Source of the DNA: Notamacropus eugenii
Taxonomy: Eukaryota; Chordata; Mammalia; Diprotodontia; Macropodidae
Direction of reading: 5' to 3'
Length of the DNA stretch: 64,000 nt
Assembly (NCBI RefSeq): GCF_028372415.1
Contig: NC_092877.1
Span: 387,239,342 to 387,303,341, forward strand
Numbering within the stretch: the stretch's first letter is position 1; each line of letters opens with the position of its first letter. Positions 12,401-24,400 of the stretch are shown piece by piece. Below the pieces are notes generated by a model, which worked only from the letters and a program-made list of their open reading frames with translations, did no database searches and was not told where the DNA came from. The translations under genes were made by a program, and so were the position numbers.

Positions 12401-15400
12401 GTAATGTGTGGAGTTGTGACGTTATGAATTTATCTGGGAGACTTGTGCTCATTTTAAGGTGTACGCTGTATCTTTAACTGCCAAATTCTGAATGGAACAT
12501 CTTTGTTTCATACCTTTTTTTTAGTATTTTATTTTTTCCCAATTACATGTAAAAACAGCTTTTAACATTCGTTTTTAAAATTTTGAATTCCAAATTCTCT
12601 CCCCACCTCTCTCACTGAGAAGGCAAGTAATTTGATATAGATTTTACAATTGTAGTCATGCAAAGCATACTTCCATATTAGACATATTGTAAAACAAAAC
12701 ACAGACCAAAAAAAACCCTCGAGAAAAATCAAGTTTAAAAAAGTATGCTTCCGTCTGTATTCCGACACCATCCGTTCTTTCTCTTGGGATGCACTTTACA
12801 ACCTAAGTCCTTCCAAGTTGAGTTGTCTTGGATCATTGTACTGCTGAGAAGAGCTAAGTCGTTCCCAGCTGATCGTCTGAAAATATGGCTGTTACTCTGT
12901 ACAGTGTTCTCCTGGTTCTGCTCATTCAATCTGCATCTGTTCGTGTAAGTCTCTCCATAGTGTTCTATCATAGTCACAGGCCACAACTTGTTCAGCCATT
13001 CCCCAGTGGATGGGTACCCTCTCACTTTTCTGTTCTTGCCACCAGAAAAGAGCTGCTCTAAATATTTCTGTATGTGTAGGGCCTTTTCCTGTTTGTTTTT
13101 GATCTCTTGGGATGCAGACCGAGTAGTGGTGTGGCAAGGTCCAAGGTTGTGTACATGGTTTTATAGCCCTTTGGGCATAGTTCCAAATTGCTCTACAGAA
13201 TGGTTTAACAAGTTCACAATTCCACCAACAGTGCATTAATGTCTAATTTTCCACATCCCCTCCACCATTTGTCATTTTCCTTTCCTGCCCTACTAGAGAA
13301 ACTAATGAGTGTGAGGGCTGTAGTACCTCAGAATTGTTTTATTTGCATTTCTCCAGTCAGTGATTTAGAGCATTTTTTCATGTGGCTATAGATTATAGCT
13401 TTGATTGTTTCATCTGAAAATTGACTCTTCATATTCTTTGATCATCAAAATGATATCAGTTGGAGCATAGCTTTTATTTTTATAAATTTGACTCAGCTCT
13501 CTACATATTTGAGAAATGAGACTTTTATCAGAGAAACTTGGCTTCAAAAATTTCTTCAGTTATTGATGACTATTTCCCTCCATCCTATTCACTCCTCCAC
13601 TGTTGATTTTGTTTTCTCTCTCCTTTCACCCTGTCCTACTTCAAAAGTGACTGCCTACGCCCTCCCCCTTCGCTTTATCTCTTTCTCCTCCTGCTTTCCT
13701 GTAGGTCAGGTAGGTTTCTATACCTGGTTGAGTGTGTATGTTTTTCCCTCTGAGCCAGTTCTGGTGAGAGTAAGATTCAGGTATTCCCCACGGCCTCCCC
13801 CAGCTTCCCCTCCACTGCAAAAGTTTTTCCTTGTGCTTTATGTGTGATAACTTACCTCATTCTACCTCTCCCTTTTTTCCCTTTCTCTCAGTGCATTCCT
13901 CTTTTTTATAGAGGATTAATTCCCCTTGATTTGTTTATATTATCCCATCATATTCAACTCAGACCTGTGCGCTCTGTCTATATATGCTCCTTCTAACTGC
14001 CCTAGTAATGAGAAAATTCTCATGATCTTCCCATGTAGGAATGTAAACAGTTTAACCTTAGTAAGTCCCTTATGATCACCTTACCCTGTTTGCCTTTTTA
14101 CGCTTCTCTTGAGTCTTGCGTTTGAAAGTCAGATTGTCAGGAAAGCTTGGAAGTCCTCTTTCGCTGAATGCCCTTTTTTTTTTCCACTGAAGCCTTATAC
14201 TCAGTTTTTCAGGGTAGGTGGTTCTTGGTTTTAATCCCATCTCCTTTGCCTTCTGGAACGTCCTTCCCAGCCCTTGGCTGCTAAGTCCTGTGCGATCCTG
14301 ACTGCGGCTCCGCGATGTCCGAGCTGCTCGCACTGTTCTCTTTTTGTGGTTTTCCTTTTGTGATCTCTTTCAGTGACTGGAAGGTTTCCTGGATCATTCC
14401 TTGAAAGGTGATGTCCAGGCCCTTTTTTTGATCATGACTTCCAAGTTGTCTCATAACTTTTTTGTTCTCCTGCATCTGTTTTCCAGGTCAGTTGCATTTG
14501 CAGTTAGATATTTCACAGTCTCCTCTTTTTTCATTCTTTCGGTTTTGTTCTCTTGTTTCTTGATTTCCCGTAAAGTCGTTACCTTCCATTGGATCATTTT
14601 TTTAAATTTTAGAATCCAATACAGAATAGAGAAAGAGAAAAGAAACATATACCAACTTAAATATTGAAACCAGTACAAAGTAGGAAAAGAAAAAAATCCT
14701 GTCATGTGCACAGCAGGACGTGAGAGGATTCAAAATACGTAACAGTAAATTTTCATGTTACACACTGTGTTAAGAGCTGTGTGTCTTTGCTTTGCTTCCT
14801 TCTAAGTTTTTCTTTGTTTTCTACTGTGCACTTTTACTTTGTTCTTTCTGCCCCTGCTTCCTTCTCCCCCCATTCTAATTTTTAGGGAATAATTTTCTTT
14901 TTTTTGTTATTATAATTTATTTGTTTTCAGCTTTCTACAGTCACTTCCATAAGTCTTAAATTTTCTCCCCCTCCCTCCCGGGGACAGCATGCAATCTTAT
15001 GTGGATTCTACACATACATTCTTATTAAATGCATTTTCACCTTAGTCATGTTGCATAGAATTAAGATGAATGGGAGAAACCATAAAACAAAACAAAACGT
15101 AACACTAGAGAAAATGATCTGCTTCATTCTGTGATCCAATTCCATAGTTGTTTCTCTGGATATGAAGGCATTTTGCCTCGAGTCCATTGGGCTAAGAAAC
15201 AGAAGGCAACAAATATAGTGATCTACTGTTTGATAAACCCAAGGACCCCAGTTTCTGGGATAAGAACTCCCTGTTTGACAAAAATTGCTGGGAAAACTGG
15301 ATAAAAGTGTGGCGGAAACTAGGCATAGACCAGTGCCTAACACCGTACGCAAGAATAAAGTCCAGATGGGTACATGATCTAGGTATAAAGATTGATACTA

Positions 15401-18400
15401 TGGACAAATTGGTGGAGCAAGGAATAGTGTACCTATCAGATTTATGGAGAAGGGAAGAATTTGTGACTAAAGAAGAGATAGAAAGCATTATGAAGTGCAA
15501 GATGGATAATTTTGATTGTGTTAAATTGAAAAGTTTTTGCACAACCAAGCCCAATGTATCCAAGATTTGGAGGGATGCAGAAAATTGGGAAAGAATTTTT
15601 GCAGCTAACATCTGTGATTAAGGCCTCATTTCCAAAATATATAGAGAACTGAGTCAAATGTACAAGAATATAAGTCATTCCCTAACTGATAAATGGTCAA
15701 AGGATATGAACAGGCAGTTTTCAGAGGAAGAAATTAAAGCTATCTGTAGTCGTATGAAGAAATGCTCTAAACCAGTATGGATTAGAGAGATGCAAATCCA
15801 AACAGCTCTGAGGTGCCACATCCCACCTATCAGATTGGCTAACATGACAGAACAGGAAGATGATAAATGCTGGAGAGGATGTGGGAGAGTGTTAGTTTGA
15901 CCCCAAGGCTTCCCAGAATATCTGTCAAACATACTGGATTTTGAAATCATTTGTAGATGGTTTTGTTGAAGAAGCTTCTTTAAAGCACCGCAGGCTTGTG
16001 AAAGGAAAGAGCAGCACTTTTCAGTCTTTTGAATTACTTCGCTTGAAAGTTTAAATGTTACTGTTACTGCTTGGAAGGACGTCATTAAGAAAATGCTGCC
16101 CTGCTGGGGGATCCAGTTTGATGACCAGTCTTAAGGTGGCTGGCACTATGGAGTTATTTTGGGGTGCTTTTTTGCAGAGTTGAGAAGAAAGAACGAGCCC
16201 GGTTAAAAACGGTGAAATTCAATTCTAAAACAAGAGGAGATAAAGGGGTAAGTGTGAAATCTTGATATTTTGGACATTTCTGTGACAGTAAATTTGGACA
16301 ATATTTACTTTATGTTATTTTGGTTGAGTGGGATTTTCAAACTAAGGGTGATCTTTTTGTCAAACAAAAACTCAGGATTGTCTTCTGTCTTTTAGAAACA
16401 AGTATGGCTTCCCCCAAATTATGTTAATTGAAAATATTCTTAGCAGCATCCTTTCTGTAAAAGGTCTTTTTTCTGAATGAGACAGATTCCATCCTGTCTC
16501 AAACTCTCATTTGGTGAGAGTCACTTAGGCCAGAATTATTTGGCATCCTTATCACGAATAATGGTAAATAATTATAGGGTGAACCTTTTGAAGCGGTCAG
16601 AAACCCTCAAATCCTGAGAGCACAGAGTGATGGATCATTATGTGTGAATCCATGGCACTCTCCTGGTTGCTTCCCCTACCTTGCCTCCTCCCACCTCCCA
16701 CCCCTCTTTTTTTTTTCTGAGATCAGGTTTGTTGTCTTTGTTGCAAGACACACTAGTCTTGTTTTGGAAGTCTGCTTATACTTCTGAGATGCTCTGAGCT
16801 ACATATGGTTGAGGTGTGATAAATATCCAGAGAATCACACAGGGTTCTCCTGCCCTGGTCATAATTAGAACCACAGTCGTCTTCCTTTTCTGCCTGCTGC
16901 AGTGACATGCAGTTAAGGGCTGTCATAGAAATATTATTGGGATCAGGGGCAGAGCTCAGAGGGCAGTGAATACTGATGCACTTTGAAAGCTCCCCAAAAG
17001 CCAGCCATTTGGTTAACACCAGTGGAGACTGGGACTGAGACCTTTACAGAAAGCAGATCAGTTATTTCTACCCCTAATTCCCCTGTGTCAGCCTTCGAAA
17101 TCTAAATGCCATTCTCCACTCAAAGAAGCCAAAGAGGGGAATCGCAGCAGTTTCAGATGCTAGTGCTGGATTCATTTTAGGATAAGGGAGCAGGGGCCAG
17201 GCAGTGAGGAGACCAAGATTCAAGGCCCAGTTCTGCCAGGAATTGGCTTTGGGATGTTGGTGATCATAAGACCATAGTGTCTCTCCTGCACTGCTCCCCC
17301 TCCCCTCTCCCCCCTCCCCCCCACCATAAAGATGCTCAGGACTTTGAAAATCCTTCTCCATAAGAGTTCCCTTTAGCACTAAAATATTAGATAAGCTCTC
17401 CACACATAGACCTTTTACAGATTTTCTGGACCTGTGTGAGGCACTCACTTTGAGTGTTCTCTGTAGCCATAAAATCTGCTAGCACAAACATGCCTCATCT
17501 CTGCTGCGTGAGAGCAGAGACCTTACACAAGTCCAGAAAGTTTGAACTGCGCCATCTCGAGTCAGGTCAGAAAGAGGAGGGGCCCCTGCAGACAGTGCGT
17601 GGGGCTTTGGTTTGTGTTTCCTCATCTCTCTAAGTGACCACTTAGCAGTAGAGTCTACAGTAAGTATGTCTCGATGATAATGAATTGCATGTTGTAACTT
17701 ATAAAACTACGAGCAGTTAACTGAATTAATGCCATTTCAATCCTCGTCTCATTTGTTGACTATAACCCAGTTTGTCCACAGTCCCTGTGTCCTTAACACA
17801 AGCACCCAAAGTATGCATGATAGGAGTGGGGGGAAATACGCTTGCCATTGATAGAGAACTGCCTTCCTGTCTTTCACGGCCCCTCTAGTCCCCAGCTTTT
17901 TCTTATTAGTTAGATGTAAACTTTTAAAATTTCAGTTTCTCATTAAAATCCTTTAAACTTTCATACAGATGTTTCAAAGTGTCAGGTATGAAAGTTTAAG
18001 TACCAGCCACATAACATTCACGCCATGAATTATGTTTCTGATTTTTTTAATATACTGTTACCTTCTTCCATATCACTTCAATGTCTCAACTGCCAGCCGG
18101 CGAAGCGTGCTACACAGCAGCTTGGCTTTCTTTTGGGAGAGTAGAGGAGCTGGCACAAGCAAGCATGCTCTCTGGCTTGGGCTCCCTCTGCATGGTCTTG
18201 TCTGGGGCTTGGGCTGTCTCACTTGGGCTCCGTTCTTGATCTGGCTTCTGATAGTTGTGTGGAGGATTTCATATGAAATTTAATACAATTAATACCTTTC
18301 CACTAACCAGCAATTCTCCATCTTCTGTGTTCTTTTGATGTCCTTAAGATACCACATTTTGGCCTTTTTTCAACCATGACTCAGAACTTTATAAATTTCA

Positions 18401-21400
18401 TATTTCTTTTGGTTGTTTGCTGTGAAACTGACTCTGACCACAATGTATGCAGTAAGAGGGGAGCAGTCTTGGTGGGCAGCCCCAAATATGGCCACACTTT
18501 GCCAAACTCCAAAACATTTGTTCTTCCCTGATGAATGAACAGCTATGTAGCCACATTTTTCCCAAATGCCTATGGGGGCCTTTCTTCTTTTCTGTTAGAA
18601 TTCAGTTAAGCATTTTTATCCATACGATGCTACTTGACAGATATTAAATGTGCCACATTCCTTCCCATATTCTTATCTATTCAGCCAAATTTTGATCATG
18701 ATGTAGAATGTTTCTTACTAATTTTTACATGCCTTGCCTTGAAGTTTCAATCCCAGCACACTTCCCTCCATTAAGAGCAGTGTCAAGATAGTATACAGCT
18801 GTAAGAACAGAGAGCCGGAAGAAGCTGCCATTGTATCTGTGATCATCTGGGTTATTTCAGGAAGATCCTGGATAGGACAAAAGTGCTTTTGCCCTTAGTA
18901 TCCATGAGAAACCATGGTAACCTGAGGCTGACCAGGTCTGGGTCACTTTCAGCAAGGACATATGTGCTCATGGAAAGTCCCTCAGGGTCCCTGGATGAGC
19001 CAGGGACTGTCTCCACCTGCCTAGAAGGAGTCACATGATCATGTTTGGTGGGTGGAGGATTTGGCAGCCACAGAGAGATGACGTGTCCTTCCTTTTGCTG
19101 GAGAAACAGTGAAACTTATTCACCTTCCTCCATGCTACCTGCACACACCTGGGCAAGGGGGAAAGCCTCGTTTTGCATAAAAATGAAATGAAGTAAATGA
19201 AATAAGACAAACCAGTAAAAATCACAGATTCTTGAAGGGCATTGCCTCTAGAGGGAGGGCGAGTCAGGGAAGTGGCTTGTCTGTGGCTCATATAGCAGAA
19301 TAAGAAGGGGCCAGGGAGCTGCCACAGAATGGTTTGACCATGGATCAGTCTGCGCCAGAGCAGAGGAAATGGCCTTGTGGAAAGAGAGCAGTCCTAATAA
19401 TTAGGGATGACAGTGGTGATAGTGGGCACCAATCACTTAACAACCCTAGGAGTATCCCCATTTTGCAGATAAGGAAATTGAGGCCTGGATGGGTCAAGTG
19501 ATTTGCCCTGGGTCACACAATTAATAAGTAACTGAGGCTGAGTTCAAATTCAGGCTTTGTGACTCTAGTCTGGTGCTCTGTCCTCTGTGACCCCATCTGA
19601 TGGGCCGCCCCCTGGAGTCTGTCAATCAGAGAAAAGCTTGGAGTGCAGTAAGCATAAAGTGTAAGCGGGGAAAGGAAGGGGCCTGAGGTTGGGCAGGGTA
19701 TTTCCTGCTGAACCCAGGAAAGAGTTAGCGGGCTGTCCTAACTGAGGGAGTCTGTGCTGTGTGGTAAAGAGGGAGTGGAGAGAAAGGAACTGACGCTGAT
19801 GCTGGCGGTGCTAGGCACCTGCCTGGCTGGCAGAAATGAGGCAAGGGAGCCTAAGGGTCCTCATCAGAAGGAGTGGAAGGGCCTCCAGGCAGAGTTTGAG
19901 AGTCATTGCCTAAGTCAGTCTGGGAAATAAGTTATCTTCCCCAGGGACAAAGCATCAGGACCCCACTCAGACTCTGGGAAGGCAAGGGATGGCTAGAGGA
20001 AGTCACAGATGGGGCAGTCAGACAGGAAGGAGCCAGGAGAGCACGGGTCCAGCAGGAGAGCCTGGTCAGCAGCCTTGAAAGCTGCAAAAAGGAAGGCGAG
20101 ATTGGGCAGCTAAAAGCTGGCTGGGCACCTGGGACAGGGCAATGATGGAGCAGGGCAGTGAAGCAGGATCACTGAGAGGGCAGCAGTGGGAATGGATGAC
20201 AGAACTGAGGACAGGTTAGGGGAAACCTGAATAGGTTTGTCAATAGCAGGAAGGGTCAGGTGTTTCCTAGAAGTGGGAGAGAGGCAGGCCAGCGTACTGG
20301 AGAAAGCCAGTGCCAAGGAGCTGAGAGGTCAGTCTGGCGGTCATCACACCAGTACTTGAGGACAGCAGCTGAGAGGGAGGCGGACTTGTAGTAAGCAGTG
20401 CATTTCCCTGAGGATAGCTCCTGGTGAGGAAGTGCTGTCTGTCCTCTCTGTGACCGGTCCCTCTTAACCCTCAGGCAGCGGCTGCTTCTCCAGGATGAAC
20501 AGGCCCATTTCCAGCCCATCAGCATGGAGCCAGTAGCCAGGGTTACCTTGCCCCTGCCCTCCTTATCCTTAGCTCCCACCTGGTGCCCAGGGCCAGACAC
20601 AGTATCCCAAAGGTGGTCTCAGCAGGACAGGGACACGGGTGACCTCTGTCTTGGGTGCTTTCAGCCTACTTCCTCTTTTAGTTATCAATAGCACACTGTT
20701 AACTTGTAATCACTAAAGACCCGTGAGCCCAGGCCATGTTATATTTGTCAGGTTGATTTCTTGAACTCAAGACTTTACATTTACCTTCCTTGAAATCCTT
20801 CTTGTTTGATTCAACCCCATTTTCTAGTCTTCGAAGCTGTTAACTGTCCTTCCACATCTCATCATCCTTGAGCATTCCCCTAAAGGAAATAGTCCTTCTA
20901 AGGGGACATTGAACCGTCAGTGATGACACTTTGGTCCCTTTGCACCACCAGTTCTAAATTCACTGGATTGTCAAGGTTTACCCCAAGCCTAAAAGCTAGG
21001 TAAACTCTATCCTCAGCACACCCCCCAGACTGTATAAAGAGGAAGAATGGTCAAGGAGACAAGGCAAAGTCAGATTGAGATGGGGATGAGTGGAAGTCAG
21101 CTCCGTAAGGCGAGGGGCTGTGGTCTGGGGAGTCAGTCAGAGATTCATCCAAGGGTCACTGGGCTGCCTTAGTAAGGAGTGAGAAAGAGTGGAGGGAGAC
21201 CTGACACTAGCACCCAAAAGGCCTGGACCAGAACAGGAGAAGCAGCACAGAGCCTGACTTGGAGCAGCCCCTGAGCTGTCTATCCCCCCGACAACCTGCT
21301 GAGGGGGAACCCCCTGCCCCTGGACACAGCTCGGGGGGACTTTCAGTACATGGAGAGGTTCAGGTCACAATGAGGGGAAAGGGTTAGGGAAAGTGAACCC

Positions 21401-24400
21401 AGGAAATGAAACAAATACTGAATTCACCCTTAGGAAAATCTTAAACCAGACCCGGGGAAGAGGACCCAGATTGTTCTCCTGCCCCTAATGGAATCAACAT
21501 TGTCCCCTCAGTGGGAAAACATAAGGGTTGGGTTTGTGGAAGCTGCCTTTGATGACATGTCTTACAGATATGAGGGAAGGCTCTCAGGTCAGGGCCAGGA
21601 GAAGTGTGCCAGCCTGCTCGATGGGAGGTGGACTTGCCAGCCTCCATCCCAGCTTCTCCCCACCCCCACTGCCTGGCAGGCAGCATGGGGTACAGCCCCA
21701 AACCAGGGAGGCTCTTTAGGTATGTGTAAGCAAAGGGTAGCATACCTTAGTAAAGCTCCATCTGGGAAAGTAGGGTCATTTCCCAAGAATAAGCCAAGAT
21801 CTGAATCCCCTGTACATGGAGTCAGGCACTCGGTAGCTTTGTAAAATCAGGTGGGTGATCAGCCGCTGGTATCAAGCTGCTTTGTGCCTCCTGGCCCCCT
21901 TGGAAACACTTTGTAGGCACCTCTCAGGTCATTGCCATCCATCCCCCTCATTTTTTTTCTCTCTCTAAAAACAAGGAAGGGGGAAGGACTTCATTGCCAG
22001 GCTGCTATTAGTGCATCTGCCAGGGTCTGCACAAGAGATTCACTGCTACGGCCGTAAGCTGTGCCCTCTGGCCTGGCAGTGACAGACAATCTGAAGGCTA
22101 AAGTCAAGTAGCATCGATACCCAGTTTCAGCACCTGGTCTGGATCGTTTTGTCAGAAGGTCACTTTCTCTGGGGAGAAAGCTGCATGCTGTGGTCGCCAG
22201 AGTCGGCTTCCCCGGGGCTGCTAGGCCGGGCCGTTGTCCACACCGACGTTAGACCCCCTTTGTTTTGCCCCCCTTCTCTTCTTCAGCAGTCACTCAATGG
22301 CAAGCGTAAAAAGAACCTCTTTCCCCGAAAGTTCCCCTTCTACAAGAACAAGGACCAGAGCGAACAGGAAACCAGTGACATTGACCGTGAGTATGCAGGC
22401 GCCAGCCGGGAGCCGCCATCACTCACCCACGGGAGGCTCTTACCATGGAGACAGTTTCAAGGGCTGCCGCAGGTGATAGCACCAGGGGGCTCATCAGGGG
22501 AACAGGTTCTCACCTCTCTGAAGTGGCCTGTCCTTCTCGGGGCTGAGCCCCTGGGACAGACATCTCTGGGTAGTGTGCGCACCTGCCATGGTCTTGGAAC
22601 TGTCTCTTCTGTAGCTCCCAGTGTGTACATAACTGACGACTGTTTTCTTTGATTGTCTCTTCCGTGCTTGCTCTCTGGGGACTGCCCTCTACAGGAGATC
22701 CCTGACGACATGGGATCAAAAGGCCTGAGTAAGTGATCCAACCTGACATGGTCAGGCATTCCCAGGTTAGCGGTAGCCTCTGCCAGCCTAAACAGCCTCA
22801 CAGTCTAGTCCGCTTTTAGAGTTCTCATGAGAACACACCTGGGTTTTCATTCACTGTAAAACCCACCTTTGGTTTTTGTTTCTTTCTGTGTTGATTTACC
22901 TACATGCATCGCACAATTCCTCCTCTGTGTGTTCAGAAACACATTTTCCTCTTTGTAATTTTGTTGATAGTGACACCTGAACTCTTTCCTTTGGTCTTTT
23001 AAATTTTAAATTGGTATTGTTAAAAACTAAAACTAAGCGTCATGATGTGGATGTGCCACATTAAAGCCCAAAACCAGAATGGGCCGCCCCCGACGTAGTG
23101 AGAGGTCTCCCAGCAGGGGTGAGATGTCGACTGATTGGGATGACTGGCGCCTCACCCTTTTGTATCACAAAACTTGGGAGCTGGCTATAAAGTTAATTTT
23201 CTTTTGGGACTAACTGCTGGAAAACCATCAACATCACAGCCTTCATGTATAAAGTGTGGGATTACAAAGAGGAAAAGAGTTACAGGGAACTCACAGTGGG
23301 AACAGTGTGTTCATTTAGAAAGCAGAGGAGCTAATAATGAAGCCTGACCCTTCTGATTCCACCCCTCCACCTGAGATTGCAGCACTCAATTTGGCCTCAT
23401 GGAGCAGTTAACAGATTCATTTTTTATAAAGCAAAGCCTTCAGATGGGGAACTTCTATATTGCTGTCATGTGAAGAATCTCATGGACGTCATGGTCCTGC
23501 ACGAGCCTCCTCTGGAACGTGCTCATTTCTTGTGGGAGTGACCTTTCCAGAGCAGGGCCATGTGACCAGCCTCGGTTCCTGCAGGCGCACAATGAATCTC
23601 ACAATCACATCCTTTGTGTTTTACCTGTTGTTGTTGTTTCCCTCAGGCTGCCTTTTGCTTTTAGACTAAGTAAAATAAATGAAAATTTCATCTTCCAGGA
23701 TGAACAACTTGTAGGAAGTTTAAAAGCATTTGATCTCTATGTATATTAAAGGACTGTTTGAGTTTTCACATCCTCGTTTCTCTCAGTTTGTGTGGGACAA
23801 GAATAAGAAACTGACAGAACTGAGTACGATCTCAGATTAAGGAGGATGCGGCAGTACAGCGCCCATCCAGAGTCATTCCAGGAGGCAGCTGGGCCTTCCT
23901 TCCACAGTTCTTTGTGAGCATCAGAGCGCCGGGAGGATAGGAGTTCTTATAATTCCTGTTCCATTTTAGGCCGTCTAGTGGGTTCTCACACTGACAGCAA
24001 TGCCAGATCTGCCCATCCGTTTTCAGTCAAGGAGATGACAGCTTCCCTTCCAGTGGCTTGTTCAGGACAATTTGATGTGAGGACTCAGGTCAGAGTGCAG
24101 GTGTCTCTGCTCTTGCCACCATCCCCAGCCCCCAGGAGCAGAGCTAAAGTGAAATGGGAGTGAGAGCTTAGGCTGTCTCACCACGTCAGCCCTGACCAAA
24201 GGGAAAAGCCCCCCTCCCACTCACCGTTCCTTGCTTTGGTTGGTCAGTCCGCCCTAGGTCTAAAACATTCGTCTACTTTTAAAAGTGGCTTCTTTCAGAG
24301 CTCTGATTCTAGGAGATTCTCTGGGTGATGAGGTTTAACTGAGGCCTTTTCCTGTCCCAATTCTCTAGAATTCATCCCTGCTCCAATTTTAAAAGCTTTT

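Larger units (their letters stand above)
8512..16177 (+). other. DLG1: DLG1 intron between SH3 core and hook exons
   Basis: A 7.7-kb intron loaded with repeats: the long repeat (8935-10260), a MIR (11345-11455), L1 and HAL1-like segments on the minus strand (12514-14750) and a rearranged L1 (14894-15898). The spans 10450-11340 and 11460-12480 show no recognisable element. Confidence 0.85.
16248..22286 (+). other. DLG1: DLG1 intron upstream of the alternative hook exons
   Basis: A 6-kb intron. It holds a MIR-like SINE (19425-19595) and an L3/CR1 piece (20740-20990). The spans 16250-19420 and 21000-22280 contain no coding sequence or element I can name. 19900-20300 may be another faint copy of the recurrent long repeat. 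Confidence 0.8.

Noticed and set aside
22149-22652. 167-codon frame across the long hook exon
   Set aside because: Only 22287-22386 is exon. The rest is intron read through, beyond clear splice sites.
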